DNA of 64,000 nucleotides from Streptomyces sp. NBC_00557 (GCF_036345995.1 NZ_CP107796.1:1674001-1738000), one strand, 5' to 3'; shown: positions 23,737 to 33,295, counted from the stretch's first letter. A program made the numbers and translations. Notes: generated from the sequence alone by a model not told the origin.

Positions 23737-26190
23737 TCAGTGGGCGCGCGTGATCGGCTGTTCGGACCAGATGGTCTTGTGGTTCTGGCCGTGGCGGCAG
23801 CCCCAGCGCTCGGCGAGTTGGGCGACGAGGAACAGTCCGCGTCCACCCTCGTCGGTGGTGCGAGCGCGGCGCAGACGGGGTTGGGCGGTGTTGGAGTCGG
23901 TGACCTCGCAGACCAGAACGTGGTGCCGGATCAGTCGCAGCTCCGCCGGCGGACGACCGTAGCGGATCGCGTTGGTGACCAGTTCGCTGACGATGAGCTC
24001 GGTGGGGAAGAGGAGGTCGTCCAACCCCCATGCGGTGAGCTGGCGGGTCGCCCATTCCCGGGCGTCCGAGACGGCAGCCGGATCAGCCGGTATCCGCCAG
24101 CGAGCGGTGTCGTTGGCGGGTACGGCGCGGGTGCGTGCCAGCAGCAGGGTCGCGTCGTCACGTGGTGCTTCGTCCACCAGATTGTCGAGGAGGGTCCTGC
24201 CGGTCTCCTCCAGCGCGCGGTCCGGGCGGCAGGAGGTGGCGAGGGCACCGGTCAGCCGCTGGAGCCCGTCGCAGACGTCGTGTGTGGCTTGCTGGACCAG
24301 GCCGTCGGTGTAGAGCGCGAGGACGCTGCCCGGCTCGACGTCGATCGTGGTTGTCTCGTACGGCATGCCGCAGACGGCGAGGGGCGGCCCCGGGAGTATG
24401 TCGACGGCTTCGGCACTCCCGTCGGGCCGCACGAGCACGGGCGGCGGGTGCCCGGCACTGGCCATGGCGCAGCGTCGGGTGACCGGGTCGTAGACCGCGT
24501 ACAGACAGGTGGCGCCCATGGCGTCATGGTCGCCAGGGGGTGCTTCCGCCGCGAGGCGCTGGACCAGGTCAGCGAGGCGCGTGAGCAACTCGTCCGGCTC
24601 CAGTTCGAGGTCGGCGAGGGTCTGGATGGCAGCGCGCAGACGGCCCATGGTGGCACTGGCGGGTATGCCGCGGCCGATCACGTCTCCAGCGACGAGGGCC
24701 AGCCGGAGAGCGGGCAGGGGTATGGCGTCGTACCAGTCGCCGCTGGTGCCGCCCCCACGGTCTGTGGGCAGGTAGACGCCGGCGGTCTCGGCTGCCGGAG
24801 TGTCGGTCGTGGCCGGGGGAAGGAGTCTTTGCTGCAGGGCCATGGCCGCTCTGTGCTCGCGCGTGTAGCGGCGGGCGTTGTCGATGGCGAGTGCTCCCCG
24901 TGAGGCGATCTGCCTCATGAGATCCACCTCGTCCTCGGTGAACGGTTCGGACGGACCGGTGCGCCAGACCACGATCGCTCCGAGGGTGAGGCCGCGGGCG
25001 TGCAGCGGTGCCACCATCACCGCCTGGACGTCGTGCGGGAGGAACTGCTCGGCCGGATGTGGGCCGCCGATCAGGGCGATGTAGTCGTCCCGGTCGTAGA
25101 CGACCGTCTCGCCGTGCTGGAAGCGGCGCAGGAGGGGGTGGTCGGACAGGGACGGGACGAGGTTGCCGCGCTGGATGCCGGGCGGCCAGTCCGCGGTGGC
25201 CGGCGCCAGGGCCGCGTTGCGTCGATGCGGATCTCCTCCGCCCAGCCGCTCGGCGGGTTCGTCACCGTCGAAGACGGCTTCCGCAAGGTCGACTGCCGCG
25301 AGATCACCGAAGGTGGGTACAAGGGCGTCCGCGAGATCCTGGGCGGTCCGCACGGCATCCAGGGAGCCCCCCACCCGCTCGGCGACCGCGTGGGCAAGAT
25401 CCAGCTGTCGGCGGGCACGCAGTTGGTCGGTGTCGTCTATGTACAGGGCTGCGACTCCTGTGGGGTGTCCTCGCGCGTCCTCCAGCCGGAAGGCGGACAG
25501 CGACAGCGCGTGCCGCCGCCACGGACGGTGTCGCCAGCTCACTCGCTGGTTCCTGTGGATCACCGGGACGCCCGTCTCGAGCACCTGCCGCAGTACCGCC
25601 TCGATGGTCTCGGCGTCCCCGGCGCACAGCACGTCGCTCAGTCGGGCGCCGGGCTGTATGGGACGGCCGTCGGGAGTGTCCGGCATGGCGTTCGTCTGCA
25701 CGGTGGTGAGATCCGTGTCGTGCAGGGCGATCGTGATCCGGTTCTGTGCGGACAGTGCGCGCAGGAGGGCTGCGCCGTGCCGGTGGCCGGCGACGTGAGG
25801 AGTGGGGGCTGCGAGCACGAGGAAGTCCGCCGAGCCGCTCACCCGTGTGGTCCGGAATGTGACGTCGATCGTGTTGCCGCACTGGTGACGCAGTCGTACC
25901 CGGCCGGTCGCCGGCACGTGTGCGGCCCTGTGCGCCCCGTGCGGGAGGTCGGCCACGAGCTCCCGCACGGGGCGGCCGTGGACCTCGTCGGCGCAGAACC
26001 CGGTCAGGTCCTGTGCTGTGCCGGTCCACCCCACCACCGTGCCCCGATCGTCGAGCACGGCCGCGGCCAGACCGTCGAAGGCGGGCGGCCGGCCGCCGGG
26101 GCCGGCGCCGGAGACGCTCGTCGCACCTCGAAAGGCGCCTGCCGGGTCGGCGTTTTCAACATCCGATGGGTCCATGTCTCTGGCTTTCAT
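23737..26190 (-). CDS. PAS-GAF-PP2C-HATPase signalling protein 1 (817 aa)
   Basis: Multidomain partner-switching regulator. Domains in order: PAS at about 40-130 (LAAAVLDDRGTVVGWTGTAQ), second PAS to about 270, GAF at about 275-445, SpoIIE-type PP2C at about 450-680 (GGGTSGDWYDAI, VAGDVIGRGIPASATMGRLR, ALYTDGLV, DDATLLLAR), and a C-terminal RsbW-like HATPase at about 690-817 (ELIVSELVTNAIRYG, DEGGRGLFLVAQLAERWG). It thus combines phosphatase and anti-sigma-type kinase. The start is ATG 26190 or 26175; neither has a strong ribosome site. It lies 52 bp behind a paralogue of nearly equal length. The input sensed by PAS/GAF is unknown. Confidence 0.9.
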   Translation of the reverse strand: MKARDMDPSDVENADPAGAFRGATSVSGAGPGGRPPAFDGLAAAVLDDRGTVVGWTGTAQDLTGFCADEVHGRPVRELVADLPHGAHRAAHVPATGRVRLRHQCGNTIDVTFRTTRVSGSADFLVLAAPTPHVAGHRHGAALLRALSAQNRITIALHDTDLTTVQTNAMPDTPDGRPIQPGARLSDVLCAGDAETIEAVLRQVLETGVPVIHRNQRVSWRHRPWRRHALSLSAFRLEDARGHPTGVAALYIDDTDQLRARRQLDLAHAVAERVGGSLDAVRTAQDLADALVPTFGDLAAVDLAEAVFDGDEPAERLGGGDPHRRNAALAPATADWPPGIQRGNLVPSLSDHPLLRRFQHGETVVYDRDDYIALIGGPHPAEQFLPHDVQAVMVAPLHARGLTLGAIVVWRTGPSEPFTEDEVDLMRQIASRGALAIDNARRYTREHRAAMALQQRLLPPATTDTPAAETAGVYLPTDRGGGTSGDWYDAIPLPALRLALVAGDVIGRGIPASATMGRLRAAIQTLADLELEPDELLTRLADLVQRLAAEAPPGDHDAMGATCLYAVYDPVTRRCAMASAGHPPPVLVRPDGSAEAVDILPGPPLAVCGMPYETTTIDVEPGSVLALYTDGLVQQATHDVCDGLQRLTGALATSCRPDRALEETGRTLLDNLVDEAPRDDATLLLARTRAVPANDTARWRIPADPAAVSDAREWATRQLTAWGLDDLLFPTELIVSELVTNAIRYGRPPAELRLIRHHVLVCEVTDSNTAQPRLRRARTTDEGGRGLFLVAQLAERWGCRHGQNHKTIWSEQPITRAH

Positions 26191-26242
26191 TACGAGGTTC
26201 CGCGACTACGGCAGATGGGGATCCTGTGGCGGCTGTCGGCGC

Positions 26243-28705
26243 TCAGCGGGCGCCTGTTGGGGACGGCAGGTCCTGTTCGGCCCAGACGACCTTGCCGTCT
26301 GTTACGGAGCGGGAACCGCACCTGCGCGACAGCCGGCCGACCAGGTGAAGGCCGCGGCCGTGCTCGTCGAGATTGCCGGGATGGCGGGAGCGTGGCCGAC
26401 CGGTGTTGGTGTCGGAGACTTCGCAGGTAAGCACCCGGTGCTGGATGAGCCGTAGGCGGACCGGGCCGTCGCCGTGGCGGATCGCATTGGTGACCAGTTC
26501 ACTGACGAGCGACTCCACGGCCGTCACCAGCGGCTCCAGACCCCATTCACGGAGCTGACGGGCGGCCAGACGCCGGGCCGTCGGGACGGTGACGAGTTCG
26601 TTCGGCAGATCCCAGGACGCGACTTGGGCGGGTGGCAGGGCGCGCGTCCGCGCAAGGAGCAGGGTGACGTCGTCGGCCGGTGCCTGCGCCGACACGTTCT
26701 CCATCGCCCGCGAGCACAGGTCCTCCAGGGCGGCACCGGGCTGTGCCAGGGCGGCGCCCAGACGCCGCAGGCCGACGTCGATGTCCTCGCCGCGGGACTC
26801 CACCAGGCCGTCGGAGTAGAGGGCGAGCACGCTTCCTTCCGGCAGTTCCAGTTCCACGGACTCGAAAGGCACCAGGCCGAGACCGAGGCCCAGCGGGGCT
26901 CCGGCCGGCAGGTCGGGGACGGTGACCCCGCCCTGCGCGTCGACGACCAGGGGCGGCGGATGCCCGGCCCGTGCCAGCGTGCACCGTCGGGAGACCGGGT
27001 CGTAGACGGCGTACAGACAGGTGGCACCGACGACCGCTGGAACCCGGTCGGTGTCGTCGGCGTCCTCGTCGTTCAGTCGCCGGACCGTGTCGTCGAGGTG
27101 CGTCAGCAGTTCGTCCGGGGGCAGGTCGAGGGCCGCGAGCGTGCGTACGGCGGTGCGCAGCCTGCCCATGGTCGCCGCGGCGTTGATGCCGTGTCCCACC
27201 ACATCGCCGACGACCAGGGCCACCCGTGCGCCGGACAGCTCGATCACGTCGAACCAGTCGCCCCCCACACCGTGGTCCATGTCGGCGGGCACATAGCGCG
27301 AGGCGACCTCGACGGCGGCGCCGCCCTGCACCCGGTGAGGGAGCAGGTCGCGTTGCAGCGTGAGAGCGGCGGTGCGCTCGCGCGCGTACTGGAGCGCGTT
27401 GTCCAAACAGAGCGCGGCCCGGGTGACCAGCTCCTCGGCGAGGAGCAGGTCGTCCTCCTGGAACGGCGTCTGTTCCGTGGAACGGCCGAACAGCGCCAGG
27501 CCCAGCACGCAGCGCCGCGCGCGGATGGGTACGACCATCAAAGAGTGGACGCCGCTGTCGCGTACCTTCTGCGCACGCGTCGGATCGTGGTCGACCCAGG
27601 GGCCGGCATGAGTGTCCAGCACCGGTTCCAGGTGAGATCTGCCCGTGCGCAGGACGGCGGCGAACGACGAGGTCGGGGGGACGTGGATCACCTCTTCACG
27701 CACCGCTGGCATCTCCAGGACACCCTGGTCGACGGAGGCCACCCCGGCACGGCGCAACACAGGGCGGCGTCCGCTCGTCGTGCTGATCCGTGCGGCGGGC
27801 TCGAGTCCGAACGGAACCGACTCCACCAGGTCGACGACGGCGTGGTCGGCCAGCAGGGGCACGGTGAGCTCTGCCAGTTCCTGGGCGGTCTGCATCACGT
27901 CGAGGGTGCTGCCGATGTGCGTGCTGGCCTCGCTGAGGATGGCGAGGCGCTCGCGTGCCCGCTTGTTTCCGGTGACGTCCACGGTCATGGAGCACACGCC
28001 AAACGGGGTGCCGTCCGCGCCCTGGAGGCAGAAGAAGGAAGCCGAGAACGCATGCTCACGGCGCCGGTCCGCAGGCGGCCACGCACGGTACTCGTGCACC
28101 GTCGTCGTGCCGCTCTCCAGCACCTGTCGCATCACGACCTTGAGCGCTTCGGCCTCGACGGCGGGCAGGGAGTCCTTCAGGCCGCGCCCGAAGCGCCGGT
28201 GACGAGGCACGCCGTCGTGCCGCTCCATGGCGTCGTTCGCCCAGACACAGCGCAGCTGCGCGTCATAGACGACGATGCCGATCGGGGCTCGGGCAAGGAG
28301 CGACTCCCGCACCGGTCCCCCGGTCGCCCCCGAGGACAGGGAACCTATGTCCGTCACGGACGCCAGCCACCGGGTGTCGTCGCCCTGTCCCCGTAGCAGC
28401 GAGACCCGCAGCGTCATCCTGAGCGTGTGGCCGTCGCGGTGGCCTATCGCGACGGTGCCGGACCAGCCGCCCCGCGCACGGCACTGCTCGGCGAACGCCA
28501 ACGCCCTCCGGGTGTCCTCGGGAGGCGGCAGCACGTGTGCGGCGGACCGGCCCACCACCTCACCGGCCGAGTAGCCGACGAGCTGCTGAGCGGCGTGCGT
28601 CCACCCCACGACGATGCCCTCGGCATCGATCATCGCTATCGCGGCATCGGGCACCTCAGGAAGGCTCACCGGCTCGGCGAGGAGGGTGTGGTCAATGTTG
28701 GTCAT
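26243..28705 (-). CDS. PAS-GAF-PP2C-HATPase signalling protein 2 (820 aa)
   Basis: Same architecture as the gene downstream. PAS domains lie at about 15-115 (AIAMIDAEGIVVGWTHAAQQ) and about 130-255, a GAF domain at about 265-440, SpoIIE PP2C at about 450-690 (GGDWFDVI, VVGDVVGHGINAAATMGRLR, LYSDGLVE, DDVTLLLAR), and an RsbW-like HATPase at about 700-820 (SLVSELVTNAIRHGDG, EHGRGLHLVGRLSRR). It is probably the first gene of a two-gene transcript. A 16-bp palindrome at 28846-28861 lies about 140 bp upstream and could be an operator for both. The paired arrangement suggests tandem duplication with later divergence of the sensor halves. Confidence 0.9.
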   Translation of the reverse strand: MTNIDHTLLAEPVSLPEVPDAAIAMIDAEGIVVGWTHAAQQLVGYSAGEVVGRSAAHVLPPPEDTRRALAFAEQCRARGGWSGTVAIGHRDGHTLRMTLRVSLLRGQGDDTRWLASVTDIGSLSSGATGGPVRESLLARAPIGIVVYDAQLRCVWANDAMERHDGVPRHRRFGRGLKDSLPAVEAEALKVVMRQVLESGTTTVHEYRAWPPADRRREHAFSASFFCLQGADGTPFGVCSMTVDVTGNKRARERLAILSEASTHIGSTLDVMQTAQELAELTVPLLADHAVVDLVESVPFGLEPAARISTTSGRRPVLRRAGVASVDQGVLEMPAVREEVIHVPPTSSFAAVLRTGRSHLEPVLDTHAGPWVDHDPTRAQKVRDSGVHSLMVVPIRARRCVLGLALFGRSTEQTPFQEDDLLLAEELVTRAALCLDNALQYARERTAALTLQRDLLPHRVQGGAAVEVASRYVPADMDHGVGGDWFDVIELSGARVALVVGDVVGHGINAAATMGRLRTAVRTLAALDLPPDELLTHLDDTVRRLNDEDADDTDRVPAVVGATCLYAVYDPVSRRCTLARAGHPPPLVVDAQGGVTVPDLPAGAPLGLGLGLVPFESVELELPEGSVLALYSDGLVESRGEDIDVGLRRLGAALAQPGAALEDLCSRAMENVSAQAPADDVTLLLARTRALPPAQVASWDLPNELVTVPTARRLAARQLREWGLEPLVTAVESLVSELVTNAIRHGDGPVRLRLIQHRVLTCEVSDTNTGRPRSRHPGNLDEHGRGLHLVGRLSRRCGSRSVTDGKVVWAEQDLPSPTGAR

Positions 28706-28845
28706 TCGCGGTCCATCTCATCGGTGCGGAAGTAGGAGCGTCGGCCTGTGGCCTGCCGGCCCTGTGTGCAGCGGTGGTGAACAGCGATGTCCCGGTGAGC
28801 GGCACACGGTGCGGTATGTGTCAGATCAGAGCAATTTGCCCTTTT

Positions 28846-28861
28846 CTGATGAAATCATCAG
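28846..28861. promoter_or_regulatory. Palindrome CTGATGA-AA-TCATCAG
   Basis: Perfect 7-bp arms with a two-base centre in an A/T-rich stretch (about 28815-28915) that stands out from the 70% GC background, upstream of the two-gene PAS-PP2C unit. Two similar sites (CTGATGAGATCCTCAA at 44794 and TTGATGATTTCCTCAT at 44850) lie between a TetR gene and a dioxygenase operon, so all three may bind the same or a related TetR protein. Confidence 0.5.
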
Positions 28862-28905
28862 ATGTAATGGCTTGTACGTCAAGACCCTCATAGGTGATCG
28901 AAAGG

Positions 28906-29955
28906 TCAGATACTGCCGCTCCAGGTCACGGCTTCGCAGGTGAACGGACGGGTAGCGGCTTCCGCCGAGCATGCGCGGTGAGCGGGAGCGGCTCCCCGAG
29001 GTTCAGACCACCCGCCGGATGGCGGCCCACCCCGGCGATCGCTCGGCAGGCTGGGCGCCGGGACGATGCCGGGGAATCCATACCCGGAGTGCTCGAGGGC
29101 TGATTTGACACCGCACGGGAGTCGGCAGTCTGACGGCTTCGCCGTCCAGCCCGGCGGGGGGGCCGGGGCGGCGGCGTAGACGACGACGTCGTCGGGCGTG
29201 GCAAGACCGGCGAGGTTGTGCGGTTGTCCACCGCGCAGCCTCGCGGCCGTCTCGGCGGGCGTCTCTGCCCTGGCGGTCAGCACTCCCAGCAGGCCGGAGT
29301 CCAGGTGCGCACGCCTGCCGAGTCCGGCCGGGTCGTCGAACTGGTAGGGATTGCTGCTCACCAGCACGGCATCCGGCCCGTCAACGGTGAGCAGCCCGGT
29401 GCGGACCACCAGCTCCGGGCCCTCGTGCCGGGCCGGCAATTCCGGAAGGATGCGCACTGCCGTGCCAAGCTTGTCGTCCCGATAAGCCGGGTCCTGCACA
29501 AGGGCGGCACAAGCACCGAACGAGACGTTGTTGACGAACGCCCGCTCGCCCGCGTATCCCAGACCCACGCGCAGCTCGACGCCGTCCCTGAGGGCCTCCA
29601 GCGCGGCCGAAGGGTCCTCACGGTCCAGGCCGAGATCCATGGCGAAGTGGTTGCGGGTACCCGCCGGAATGACCACGAAGGGCAGGCCGCTCTCCGCGGC
29701 CACCTCGGCGACAAGCGCCTGTGTACCGTCTCCGCCGGCCACGCCCAGCAGATCCGCACCGTCGTCCACCGCGCGTCGGGCGACGGTCGCCACGTCCTGG
29801 GGCAGGGAAGGATCGATCAGGAACACCTGGGCTCCGAACGCGCAGGCGCGTTCCGCGATCCGGAACCGGCTCGCCTTCCCTCCACCCGAACGCGGATTCA
29901 CGATCAGCCAGGGCCGCCGCGCGCCGGTCGTCGGCCGCGCCGCGTTCTCGCTCAC
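28906..29955 (-). CDS. Diacylglycerol/lipid kinase-like protein with a late frameshift
   Basis: Member of the DAGK catalytic (YegS/DgkB-like) family that phosphorylates lipids. It shows RRPWLIVNPRSGGGKA, the nucleotide-binding GGDGT (VAGGDGTQALVAEVAAE), PAGTRNHFAMDLGL and NNVSFGACA. The read-through frame ends at 28906, but the last 80 residues are unlike the family. Shifting one base at a run of seven G (29156-29162) restores LDGEAVRLPTPVRCQISPRA and a stop at 29003, as expected for family members. So there is a one-base indel here, real or from sequencing. The GTG at 29955 (VSENAARP) is preferred because the domain starts at once. The frame is open to an ATG at 30054. Confidence 0.75.
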   Translation of the reverse strand: MSENAARPTTGARRPWLIVNPRSGGGKASRFRIAERACAFGAQVFLIDPSLPQDVATVARRAVDDGADLLGVAGGDGTQALVAEVAAESGLPFVVIPAGTRNHFAMDLGLDREDPSAALEALRDGVELRVGLGYAGERAFVNNVSFGACAALVQDPAYRDDKLGTAVRILPELPARHEGPELVVRTGLLTVDGPDAVLVSSNPYQFDDPAGLGRRAHLDSGLLGVLTARAETPAETAARLRGGQPHNLAGLATPDDVVVYAAAPAPPPGWTAKPSDCRLPCGVKSALEHSGYGFPGIVPAPSLPSDRRGGPPSGGWSEPRGAAPAHRACSAEAATRPFTCEAVTWSGSI

Positions 29956-30055
29956 GGCGCGTACCCGAAAGTCGCATGCATCAGCCGCGCGCACCTCACT
30001 GGCGACAGCACGACTGCCGCGAACACGCCCGCGGCTGACGGCTCCCTCCCCCACC

Positions 30056-30552
30056 GGGCCGGCGGTCCGGCGATTGCACCTGCGGCCACCGCCACCATGA
30101 CACTCCTTCGACGGTTACGGCCTATGGCATCAGCTTGCAGCTCGGCCTGTGATCCGCACCTGGGATCGGCGGTGCCCCGAACGCCTTCACCACCGCCGAG
30201 CCGACGCCTTCTCCCCAACCTGCGTGCCCGGGGTCGGACTGGCGCACCAACAGCATCTCGTTACCCGTGGTGCCCTTTTCATCCACGGCGTACGGATGAG
30301 AGCCCGGCCGGGGCCTTCTCCAGCGCCAGCCGAACAAGGCGGGAACGCCCAGGACGTGACGGACGCGGCAGCCTCGGGGTGATCCGTTGCGGACGGCCGA
30401 GCACCATTGGTTGTCTCTGACTCCGTCCCTGGTGGCCGGTGGCGACTCACCGCAGCCCGTGTTGGAAGGGGTCAAGTGCGACAGTGCCGGGAAGCATCGC
30501 CCACCGGGCGAAGAGGTCTCCTCGTTTTCCCGTGACCGGGGCTGGGCACCCG
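30056..30552. other. About 500 bp without a recognised gene
   Basis: This lies between the divergent lipid kinase and AI-2E-type exporter genes and must contain the promoters of both. I see no convincing gene, strong inverted repeat or RNA structure. Confidence 0.5.
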
Positions 30553-31662
30553 ATGCCCATGGCGACGCGTCCGGTTCCGGTGCGGACCATCCTCGCCACC
30601 ATCGGCCTGGTGCTCGCCACCTACGTCGTACTCGAGCTGGTGGTCCAGGCTCGCCGGGTCCTGATCTGGGCGGTCATCGCGTTGTTCCTGGCCGTCTCAC
30701 TTCATCCGGCGGTCGAAGCCCTGCAGCGACGGGCGCCGCGGTGCCGACGGCCGGTGGCCACCTTGCTGGTCTTCCTGGCTGCGGCCGCGGCCGTCGGCGC
30801 GGTGATCGCCCTGTTCGTCATCCCCCTGGCCCAGGAGGGAAGCCGGTTCGCCGGTCGCCTACCCGCGATGATCAGGGACGCCCAGGCCGGCCGCGGGCCA
30901 GTCGGCAACCTGCTGGAACGGACGCACGCTCTGCAGTATGTCCAGCACCATCAGGCGCAGATCCACGGGTTCGCCACCGGCCTGAGCACGCCCATCGCGA
31001 AGTTCCTCCGCGGTGCAGCGAGCACCGCGGCAGGCGCTCTCACCATTTTCGTGCTGGCCTATCTGATGGTGCTGGAGGGCCCCAAGGCCATAGACCGGTC
31101 CCTGGCCCTCGTGGACGAGGCGCCCGCGGCCCGCATACGCCGCGTCGGAGCCGCGTGCGCCCGTACCGTCAACGGCTATCTGACCGGGAACTTGCTGATC
31201 AGCGTCATCTGCGGGCTTCTGACCTACGTCGTGTTGCTGGTTTCCGGAGTGCCGTTCGCCGGCCTGCTGGCCCTCTTCGTCGCCGTGACCGACCTCATTC
31301 CCCTGGTGGGAGCCACCATAGGAGCTGTCGTCGCCTCCGCAGTGGCGTTCGTCCACTCCCTGCCGGCCGGCATCGGGGCCATCATCTTCTTCATCGTCTA
31401 TCAGCAGGCCGAAAACCACCTCCTGCAACCGGTCATCCTGTCTCGGACGGTGAAACTCAACCCCCTCACCGTGCTGCTGGCCACCCTGATCGCCGCCGAA
31501 GTCGCCGGGATCCTCGGTGCCCTGCTGGCGATTCCCGTCACCGGCATCATCCAGGTCGTCCTCGGTGACATCTGGGCTCACCGCGGCGGTCGGCCACTGG
31601 GGCTGCCGACACGGGCAGACAACGGCCCCGAGAACGCCGACCGGTCCGACGCCCCCGGATGA
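30553..31662 (+). CDS. AI-2E family transporter (PerM/YdiK-like), 369 aa
   Basis: Polytopic membrane protein of the AI-2 exporter superfamily. About eight hydrophobic segments are seen: an N-terminal pair (ILATIGLVLATYVVLELV and VLIWAVIALFLAVSLHPA), a third around LLVFLAAAAAVGAVIALFVI, a polar cytosolic stretch, then GALTIFVLAYLMVLEGP and the conserved C-terminal cluster with VTDLIPLVGATIGAVVAS, NHLLQPVILSRTVKLNP and IAAEVAGILGALLAIPVTGI. The ATG at 30553 puts the first TM at the N terminus; an upstream in-frame ATG at 30439 would add a polar, unlikely extension. The transported substrate is unknown; family members have been linked to signals, organic acids and ions. Confidence 0.85.
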   Translation: MPMATRPVPVRTILATIGLVLATYVVLELVVQARRVLIWAVIALFLAVSLHPAVEALQRRAPRCRRPVATLLVFLAAAAAVGAVIALFVIPLAQEGSRFAGRLPAMIRDAQAGRGPVGNLLERTHALQYVQHHQAQIHGFATGLSTPIAKFLRGAASTAAGALTIFVLAYLMVLEGPKAIDRSLALVDEAPAARIRRVGAACARTVNGYLTGNLLISVICGLLTYVVLLVSGVPFAGLLALFVAVTDLIPLVGATIGAVVASAVAFVHSLPAGIGAIIFFIVYQQAENHLLQPVILSRTVKLNPLTVLLATLIAAEVAGILGALLAIPVTGIIQVVLGDIWAHRGGRPLGLPTRADNGPENADRSDAPG

Positions 31663-32078
31663 CGGCCCCGTGGAAGCCGGCCGCCACAAGCGCAGCGAGG
31701 AGTTCGCCCGGGTCGACGGCTGGGCCTTTCCTCGTCAGGCGAAAGATCGTTTGACAGGCCGGTCGGGGTTGCAGGGCACAGCTTGAACGGACGGGCGAAC
31801 TGGACGCATCCGTGACTTCGAGCCCTCACTGCCCGGGCTGAGGCGAACTCCGGGCCGGTGAAGCCACCGATCACCAGGCCCCGCTCCGGCCGCCGTCCCG
31901 CCGCCGGGCCAACCCGACCGCGTCCTGGCGCTTGCGCCGAGGGGACACACACTGCCGCGGCCAAGGCGAAGAAGGCCGGCGTGCCGAGAGGACGGCGACG
32001 GGCAGCTCGCGCCGAAGAACGACATCTGCTGGCGCTCGTGCCAGCCGGTCAACGGTCACCTTCGTCACTTCGACATTT
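31663..32078. other. About 415 bp without a recognised gene
   Basis: I see no supported gene here. The right end runs into the paired operator sites at 32079-32132. Confidence 0.5.
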
Positions 32079-32132
32079 CCATACGGCGTATGGTAAGAAT
32101 GAAAGCGCACTTCCATACAGCGTATGGAAGTG
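32079..32132. promoter_or_regulatory. Two TetR-type operator palindromes (CCATAC-N3-GTATGG)
   Basis: Site 1 is CCATACGGCGTATGG (32079-32093). Site 2 is CACTTCCATAC-AGC-GTATGGAAGTG (32108-32132), with perfect 11-bp arms. Centres are 34 bp apart, upstream of the secreted protein at 32215. The same 15-bp core occurs four times at 39150-39277 between a TetR gene and the P450 gene, so the same repressor probably acts here. Confidence 0.72.
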
Positions 32133-32214
32133 CTCGCTCGGGCCGCGCCGGGCGTCATACATCGCCTGGCAGAACCGCCGTTGGCCCAGATCACCCCCTC
32201 GGGAAGGAAAGATC

Positions 32215-32628
32215 ATGAACAAGCTCGCGAAGCGCATCGCCCTCGCTGTCTCCTCCGTCGCGGTCGCCGGTGCCGCCGTCCTCGGTGCCGGTGGCACCGC
32301 CTCGGCCGCGCCCCTTGCGTCCACGCACGCCCAGCACCGGACCGACGGGGCCGTGGCCGCTGATTACAGCTGGGACCACGGTGTCGGCTACCTGCTCGAG
32401 CGGGGCTACTCCTGCGACGAGACCCGCGGCTGGCACCAGGACCGCCACGGCAGCGATTCGACCCGGCACGACTGCGACGGGCTCTACTACCGCGATGGTC
32501 ACTTCTACCGCTGGGAGGGCGAGGGACACGGCTGGACGTCCGACAGGTCCTACCGCCACGACGGGGACCGCTGCGCGCACGACGGCGGGGGCAGGCACCA
32601 CCATGACGTGAGCCGCGACGACCGGTGA
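32215..32628 (+). CDS. Small secreted His/Asp-rich protein, 137 aa
   Basis: It has a clear Sec signal peptide (MNKLAKRIALAVSSVAVAGA to TASAAP, cleavage near residue 32) and a short mature chain rich in His, Asp, Arg and aromatic residues (SWDHGVGYLLERGYSCDETR, YYRDGHFYRWEGEGHGW, GGGRHHHD). Three Cys are spaced through the mature part. GGAAGGAAAGATC precedes the ATG. No family was recognised. The His content suggests metal or acid-surface binding, but that is inference. Two strong operators at 32079-32132 match those of the TetR/P450 locus 7 kb away, so expression is probably tied to the same inducer. Confidence 0.75.
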   Translation: MNKLAKRIALAVSSVAVAGAAVLGAGGTASAAPLASTHAQHRTDGAVAADYSWDHGVGYLLERGYSCDETRGWHQDRHGSDSTRHDCDGLYYRDGHFYRWEGEGHGWTSDRSYRHDGDRCAHDGGGRHHHDVSRDDR

Positions 32629-32872
32629 GACGGGTATCGGCCATGTGCGCAAGTAGTTCCCCTCGGCCCTGTCCCTGCCGGCGGCGGGGGCCCGTCCGGC
32701 GGTCGGGGGGTGGCATCCCCGACTGCCGGCCGAGTGAGTGCAGCGCCACTCCTGATGCGGTGCGCCGGTGCCGTCCGGCGCCCGCGCCCTGCTGTACCGC
32801 CTCCGCCCGCGCTGCCTCTTCGCCACCGGCCGGTGTGAGGCACCGCCGAGCCATACCCGGGAGCGGAAGCCG

Positions 32873-33295
32873 ATGAAGAAGTCCTTGAAGGTCGTAGAAC
32901 GGCGGGTGGCCGTGCAGCTGGTCGTCTCGCACGTCTACTCGTTGCCTCTATGTGTACGTCTGCGCTACGAGCCCGCTGATCCCTATGTCGTCCGTGCCGC
33001 CTTCTTCGTCGACTGTGACGAGCCGGTCGAATGGATCCTGGGGCGGGATCTTCTGGCTGACGGCCTGGAGGGTTCCGCAGGCCACGCGGACGCCCGGATC
33101 TGGTCGGCCGCAGGGCGGGGTGACGAGTCGATCTACATCGCCCTCGGTTCTTCCGCAGGCACCGCCTTGCTCGACGTCCCCGTGCAGGACATCTCGTCCT
33201 TCCTTCAGGACACCCAGGCTCTGGTGCCACGGGGGACCGAGTCCGGACTCATCGACTGGGATGCCGAACTGGCACACCTCCTCCCCCGAGGCTGA
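32873..33295 (+). CDS. SsgA-like sporulation and cell-division regulator 1 (140 aa)
   Basis: SALPs (SsgA-like proteins) are found in sporulating actinomycetes and control septum placement and cell-wall remodelling. Family features are CVRLRYEPADPYVVRAAFFV, EPVEWILGRDLLADGL, ARIWSAAG, SSAGTALLDVPVQDISSFLQ and TQALVPRGTES. Length is typical for the family. It resembles the second SALP at 34076-34501 along its whole length. The ATG follows GGGAGCGGAAGCCG. A NIPSNAP-type gene begins 40 bp downstream and may be co-transcribed. Which SALP subfamily it belongs to cannot be judged without alignment. Confidence 0.85.
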   Translation: MKKSLKVVERRVAVQLVVSHVYSLPLCVRLRYEPADPYVVRAAFFVDCDEPVEWILGRDLLADGLEGSAGHADARIWSAAGRGDESIYIALGSSAGTALLDVPVQDISSFLQDTQALVPRGTESGLIDWDAELAHLLPRG

